From NCBI GenBank assembly GCA_905250075.1, contig CAJNOP010000002.1:8421565-8485564 (forward strand): a stretch of 64,000 nt of DNA, read 5' to 3'. The DNA is from Rotaria sp. Silwood1 (Eukaryota > Rotifera > Eurotatoria > Philodinida > Philodinidae). This document shows, piece after piece, positions 59,455 through 64,000 of this stretch (position 1 is its first letter; each line of letters opens with the position of its first letter). Below the pieces are notes generated by a model that had not been told where the DNA came from, did not search any database, and worked only from the letters and a program-made list of their open reading frames with translations. A program made the position numbers and the translations under genes.

Positions 59455-60922
59455 ATGTCGAGAATTTCTTCAGGAAATAAAGGTAAGTTTTGATCATGAT
59501 TTTTGTTTTTAATATTCCAAATTAATTTCATTAGAAACAACCTTAGTCAAAGACAATCTTGTTTTGGATGAAATAGATACAAAAGCTAATTTTCAACATC
59601 GCTGGTGGCATATATTACTTATTGTATTGGCTATTGTTGCTTTTATCCTCACTTGTGTTTTTAATGGTTTAGCAGGTTCTGGTCCTAATGGTATGAAACT
59701 TTCATGTTTTTTTTTTAGGCATGAATTGAAAGAAAACAAAAAAGACTTCGAATTCATAGAAGAGATGTTCCGAATCTTGAAAAATTCTCATATTTGTTTT
59801 TCATTCATTAATCCTCTCAAAAATGGTTGATCTTGAAAGACGTCCAACTATAGATTGTCAATCATGTTTTCTATTTTGACTTTAAAATTTTTCATTATGA
59901 AAAATAATCTTTATATTGTTTCTCTTTAGGCATATTTACTCAACGAACAGGGAGTATAAGTGATCAAAATTTAACTGAATTTACACCTGCTGGTAAACTT
60001 ATTAAATAGAATAAAACAAAAAGAAAATTAATATTTTCGTCTAATTAAGGTTGGACATTTAGTGTATGGGGTGTAATTTATTTTTGGCAAGCAGCATGGT
60101 TAATCTATGCATTGAGTCGAATATTTCGGAAATCAAAAGATGATTATTTATATATTGTACCAAATACACTTCATTTTAGTATATTTATATGTTATATAAT
60201 AAATATGGGTTTAAATATAGGATGGCTTATTCTTTGGGATCGACAATATTTTGGTGTAAGTGAAGAAGAAAGAAAAAAAAAGAGATTTATTAAGTAAATT
60301 TTATTTTTTTCATTTAGTGGGGATTATTAGTAATTTTTTTAATGTTTCTTACGATTATTATTCCAATGATTATTACACACATACTTCTTCAACGTAATCG
60401 ATCGGAATACATTAATTCTAATCGGTAAATTTTCTTTTTTTTTTTTCATATTATCATTATATATAGTTTATTTTTCTTATGTTTTAAAGCAAAGCAGATA
60501 TATGGCTTGTTCGTGTATTTGTTCATAATGGTTTTGCTGTTTATGGAACATGGTTATATCTTGCAACATTACTTAATTTAACTATTTGGATATCTCAAAT
60601 ATATAATAGAAATCCACAATCAGTAGCTGATGCATCAACAGCTGCACTTAGTCTTGTACTTGTTGGTATTGTTGTTTATTTTGTTAGTGAAAATTTTATA
60701 TTTTATTCATCAATGGCATATACATATTTACCATGGTTTGTTCTTATATTTGGATTATCTGGTGTTGTATCAAAAAATTATAATCGAACAGATATGACAA
60801 CGAAAAATAAATCATTTGCACTTGCATTACTTATTATTTGTTGTGTATTGTTTATTATTCGTGTTATACTATTTATTATACGTTATGTAAAAAGAGCAAT
60901 TCCAACTATTCAGGATCCTTAA
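59455..60922 (+). CDS. TspO/MBR-like multi-pass membrane protein
   Basis: Six exons: 59455-59482, 59535-59690, 59930-59992, 60050-60255, 60318-60424, 60490-60922. Phases agree and give 330 residues. The first ATG in the short first exon (MSRISSGNK) is taken as start. At least seven hydrophobic segments are visible, beginning with WWHILLIVLAIVAFILTCVF. The motif FTPAGWTFSVWGVIYFWQA is typical of the larger Trp-rich TspO/MBR-related proteins of bacteria and invertebrates; later segments are Trp/Tyr-rich. TspO relatives bind porphyrins and lipids; a role for this longer form is not known. It converges on the EPS8 gene 175 bp away. Confidence 0.7.
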
Positions 60923-61002
60923 AATAGCAATGAACATTTTTTATTTTCTTTGTTTTTTGTTTTTTGAATAGAACACTTTAGATTTCTCGTTGTGTACTTA
61001 TT

Positions 61003-61053
61003 TAAAAAATAAAAAAAAAAAAAAAAAAAAAACAAAAAAAAAAAAAAAAAAAA
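61003..61053 (+). repeat. poly(A) tract
   Basis: An A-run interrupted by a single T and a single C, just past the TspO-like stop codon. It may be a degenerate poly(A) stretch or a retrotransposition scar; no target duplication was identified. Confidence 0.7.
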
Positions 61054-61097
61054 ACTATTCTTACGAAGTATACAAAAACAGAAGAAAAAATAATATT

Positions 61098-64000
61098 TTA
61101 AATCTCAGTACGATCAACTGATTCTGCTTGTTCGATTTTATCACGCCGTTGTTTTAATTTGATTTTTAATGAACGGCTTAATGTATCATCAGGTTGTAAA
61201 GAAAAATTATCTAAAAAATATTATTATTGACCAAATAAACATAAAAAAACAAAAAAATTGTTTTATTTTACCCTCAGCATCATTGATTGTATTGCCTTTA
61301 AGAGAGCTAAGTGCACTATTATTTAGATGTGGTGATCTTTCAGAGACTTCTCCAGTTCGATACTAGTAAAAGTAAATTTTAACATATAAATATTAATAAG
61401 ACAAAAAAACAACAAATCTTACACCAGCTAATTGTTTTTGTTGTGAAAGTAATGCATAAACTCTAGCTGATTCATGTTCATTTGTCAATTGATCAAGTGT
61501 ACTTTTAGATAATTGAAATAATTCTTCACCATTCATACCATTTAAATTTTGTGCAAGTCTTAACAATAAAAATTAAACTCGAAAATTTTTATTGATTGAA
61601 AGAAAAAAAAGCAATTACTGAGATGACACATGTTTTGATGCTAACCATCGTTGAACATCTTCTTTTGATGAATTGGGACTTATATAACCAATTCGATCTG
61701 TTAAACGTTGATTTAATTCTTGTTGTAATACATCTACTTTTTGAGTAGCTTATTCGGAAAGAAGAAAAAAAACAAGATAGGAAAAGTCTATTAAATTTCA
61801 ATTTAAATAAATCTCATATGTTGAAAAAGACATTTTGATTTCTTACGAAATTGATATGAGTATCTCGAAATCAGCATTAGAATAATCGAGATTTCAGACT
61901 CAAAGTCTGTGAATGAATAATAAATTTTGTCCTTTTTCAAATCACAAAATTCTTTTGCATTACTATTACGTAGCATCGTCTATATGGATATGAATAAATA
62001 TTTTGTAATTTCAACAAGTGTCTACGCTTGCTAATTTCAACAATTAATACTAACTTATAATTAATAACGATAACTAGTGTACCTATTATTTCGTTCTATT
62101 GTTATTCTGTTAAGGTGTCATTTTGATTATAATATAACGATCAATACACTACTTTTTTTGTAGAGATAAAAGTGATTGATCTCATCTGTTGGCTCTGTAT
62201 AACTATGTCAATTCTTTTTTTTTCTTGATTGAATTGAAAATAAAGCTGACTTGTTTTTTTGCTTTGGAAACTTACACAAATTGGTATTTGAACGAGAACG
62301 TCGTTTTCTACTACTTTCTGGTAATGGTAATGTTGTCCATGCTGATGATCGACTAGTTAATAATTGTTGTGGCATTGGTGGTGGCGGTGGAATTGATAGT
62401 GGAGGAGGAGGAGGAAGAGGAGGAGCAAGTGGTGGAGAAGAAACTGATGGTGAAAATGTTTCTTGAATTAATTGATCACTCGTTATTGCCGGATTTGTAT
62501 ATGTACTGTTATTTGATTGCATAATAAAATTATTTCCATAGGATGGAGAACGAATAAGATGCTGGCTATAATCATTGACATTGCGATGATGATGTCCATT
62601 GACATGAGTAAATCCTCGATGAGGTGCACTCGATGAACGTGGGATAACGACTAAAGTATATATAAAGAGACATTGTATATATTTTCTTTTCTTTTTCTGT
62701 AAGAGCTATGATCAGTATTTTTTTTGTCTACAGTGCAGAGAGGAATTATGTGTATGTGTGTAAAAAAAGGCAGCAATAAGTCAAAAGCTGATGTATGTGT
62801 GTGTGTGCGTGTTTTATTCTCTCTCACTCACTCACATTTGGTTTATTCGTGTTTTAACATGATGAAGATTGAAGAATTTCGAAAAAAAAAAACGAAGAAA
62901 AACATGAATGAGCAAAGATCGATAAATACAACAACAAAAGAAAAAAAACCGAAAATAATTAAAAACAAATGAATATAATGACATTCGAAAGATATGATTA
63001 CATAAACAATTTATTATATTTCTTGGTTAAAACAAATAAGAATATATACTGGAGAGGAAAAAAAAACATGGCCCGTCGATGTCCATATTGTTGGCTAAGT
63101 TTTGATAATATGAAATTGAGCAAGCAAAATCAACGATATCAGATGGTTACTATTGGCGCAACATGTTCAATAACAATAGCAATATTGTTCTCTTTCTCCT
63201 CCGGTGGACAAACAAAAACAAAGAAAAGTGGACGTACACAAAATGATACAGAAAAGAAAACTTCTATGTATATACGTACAAAGAAAATGATTGCAACATT
63301 TGATGAAATTGATATTTTTATGCGTGCAGTTATTCAGTATAAAATGAAGGATACTGTTTTGCATGAACGCATGAACTATTCAAGAAAAGCAATAGAAGAA
63401 GAAAAAGAAAAAGAAAAAAAGATAAATGAAACTAGTTATTCTTTGTAATCTCACTATTTTAATTTATTCGTGTGGTCACTATTGATGACTTGAAATAAGT
63501 GATATGACATATTCATTTATATTTTTATGCTAGATTAAAAGAATAAGTTAGACTAAAAGTACACACACACAGCATACGTGTACGGATGAACACAATAAAG
63601 AAACAAAGAAGTGAGAGTGTATATTACACATGCAATAATTACAAGAAAAAAGATAAATAAGAAGAAAAAAAGCGAACGAAGGTGAAGTAGTGAGAAGAGA
63701 TAGTATAAGCTTGAAATTTTAATATTATATTATTTTGATCAATTATGACGCGAACGATTATTTGCATTTGTTAGCAGACGATGCGAATTTATACCTGACG
63801 GATTCGACGATGTACTTTTCTATAATGAAAAATAAAAATAAAAATGAAATTATAGAGTTTTTTAATAAAATAAATAAAGAAACAATAATTAAAAAGATAC
63901 ATATAAATAAAAAACTATTCATACATACAACTTGTATTTGTTCTAGTTCAACTTCTTCAACAATATTATGTGGTACATGACCAACATCACCATGAGCATT
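61098..64000 (-). CDS. EPS8: EPS8-family adaptor, C-terminal part (runs off window)
   Basis: Exons in coding order: 63932-64000 (partial), 62276-62650, 61619-61748, 61423-61558, 61272-61362, 61098-61210. The partial exon holds the end of an SH3 domain (GDVGHVPHNIV, as in EPS8). The next exon is Pro-rich (APPLPPPPPLSIPPPPPMPQ), a likely profilin/SH3 ligand. The last exons encode the C-terminal SAM-PNT-like effector region (SSKEDVQRWLASKHVSS; MNGEELFQLSK; ESARVYALLSQQK), which in EPS8 caps or bundles actin. Phases agree from 62650 to the stop. The donor of the partial exon is uncertain: the next exon needs phase 1, best met by a donor at GTA T|GTATGA (63925/63924) rather than at 63931, or by an unseen exon in the 1.3-kb intron. 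The N-terminal PTB domain lies outside the window. Confidence 0.85.
62971..63448 (+). other. open frame inside EPS8 intron, doubtful
   Basis: A 159-codon frame antisense to EPS8 with one CPYC motif and a Lys/Glu-rich tail. No family is recognised, the sequence is low-complexity and no splice partner is seen. It is recorded only because of its length in AT-rich DNA. Confidence 0.15.

Noticed and set aside
62971..63448. Gene encoding a 159-residue protein with a CPYC motif inside an EPS8 intron
   Set aside because: Low complexity, no recognised family, no splice context; most likely chance. Kept only as a very low-confidence note.

Overview
The window is eukaryotic and metazoan. It is AT-rich, its genes are cut into many small exons by short GT-AG introns (often about 50-70 bp), and its conserved proteins are animal-type: RAD23, COA7, RSF1, a MAP2K4-like kinase, ING and EPS8. 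Three things together suggest a bdelloid rotifer: a bacterial-looking GH13 enzyme, a secreted protein with a DUF2807-like (bacterial adhesin-type) head, and a short tract of the TGTGGG telomere motif. The taxon is an inference. All gene models were built by hand from reading frame, splice sites and remembered family motifs; no alignment was run.

Layout. 0-6 kb: COA7-like (-) and RAD23 (-), with a MITE and a small coding fragment on the left. 6.4-10.3 kb: mobile DNA, including a foldback and a 1260-bp non-autonomous hAT-type element with a perfect 8-bp target duplication. 10.9-19.7 kb: RSF1 chromatin-remodelling subunit (+, 19 exons); its introns hold a second MITE copy and a decayed Tc1-like transposase, and four of its mini-exons are tandem duplicates. 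20.4-21.6 kb: secreted repeat protein with DUF2807-like head (-), containing a collapsed assembly gap. 23.6-29.3 kb: GH13 glucan-branching/amylase-family enzyme (-, 19 exons, including predicted 13-nt and 3-nt exons). 30.2-50.5 kb: a tandem segmental duplication. Each unit carries a MAP2K4-like kinase (-) and the start of an ING gene (+). The ING copy is only a 5' stub in the first unit and complete in the second. The second kinase keeps its catalytic residues but has a rewritten activation loop. Several insertions are present in only one unit, so the other unit serves as the empty site. 53.2-53.6 kb: thioredoxin (-). 53.6-58.0 kb: gene-poor DNA with hairpins, telomere-like repeats and a perfect palindrome. 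58.0-60.9 kb: a divergent pair, a membrane-anchored spermidine-synthase-like methyltransferase (-) and a TspO/MBR-like multi-pass membrane protein (+). 61.1-64.0 kb: the 3' part of an EPS8-family gene (-) that runs off the right edge.

There is no operon logic. Genes are individually transcribed, several are convergent (RSF1/repeat protein, ING/thioredoxin, TspO-like/EPS8) and one pair is divergent with about 370 bp between starts. Two runs of N (21263-21272 and 48110-48209) are assembly gaps. I saw no tRNA, rRNA or CRISPR array.
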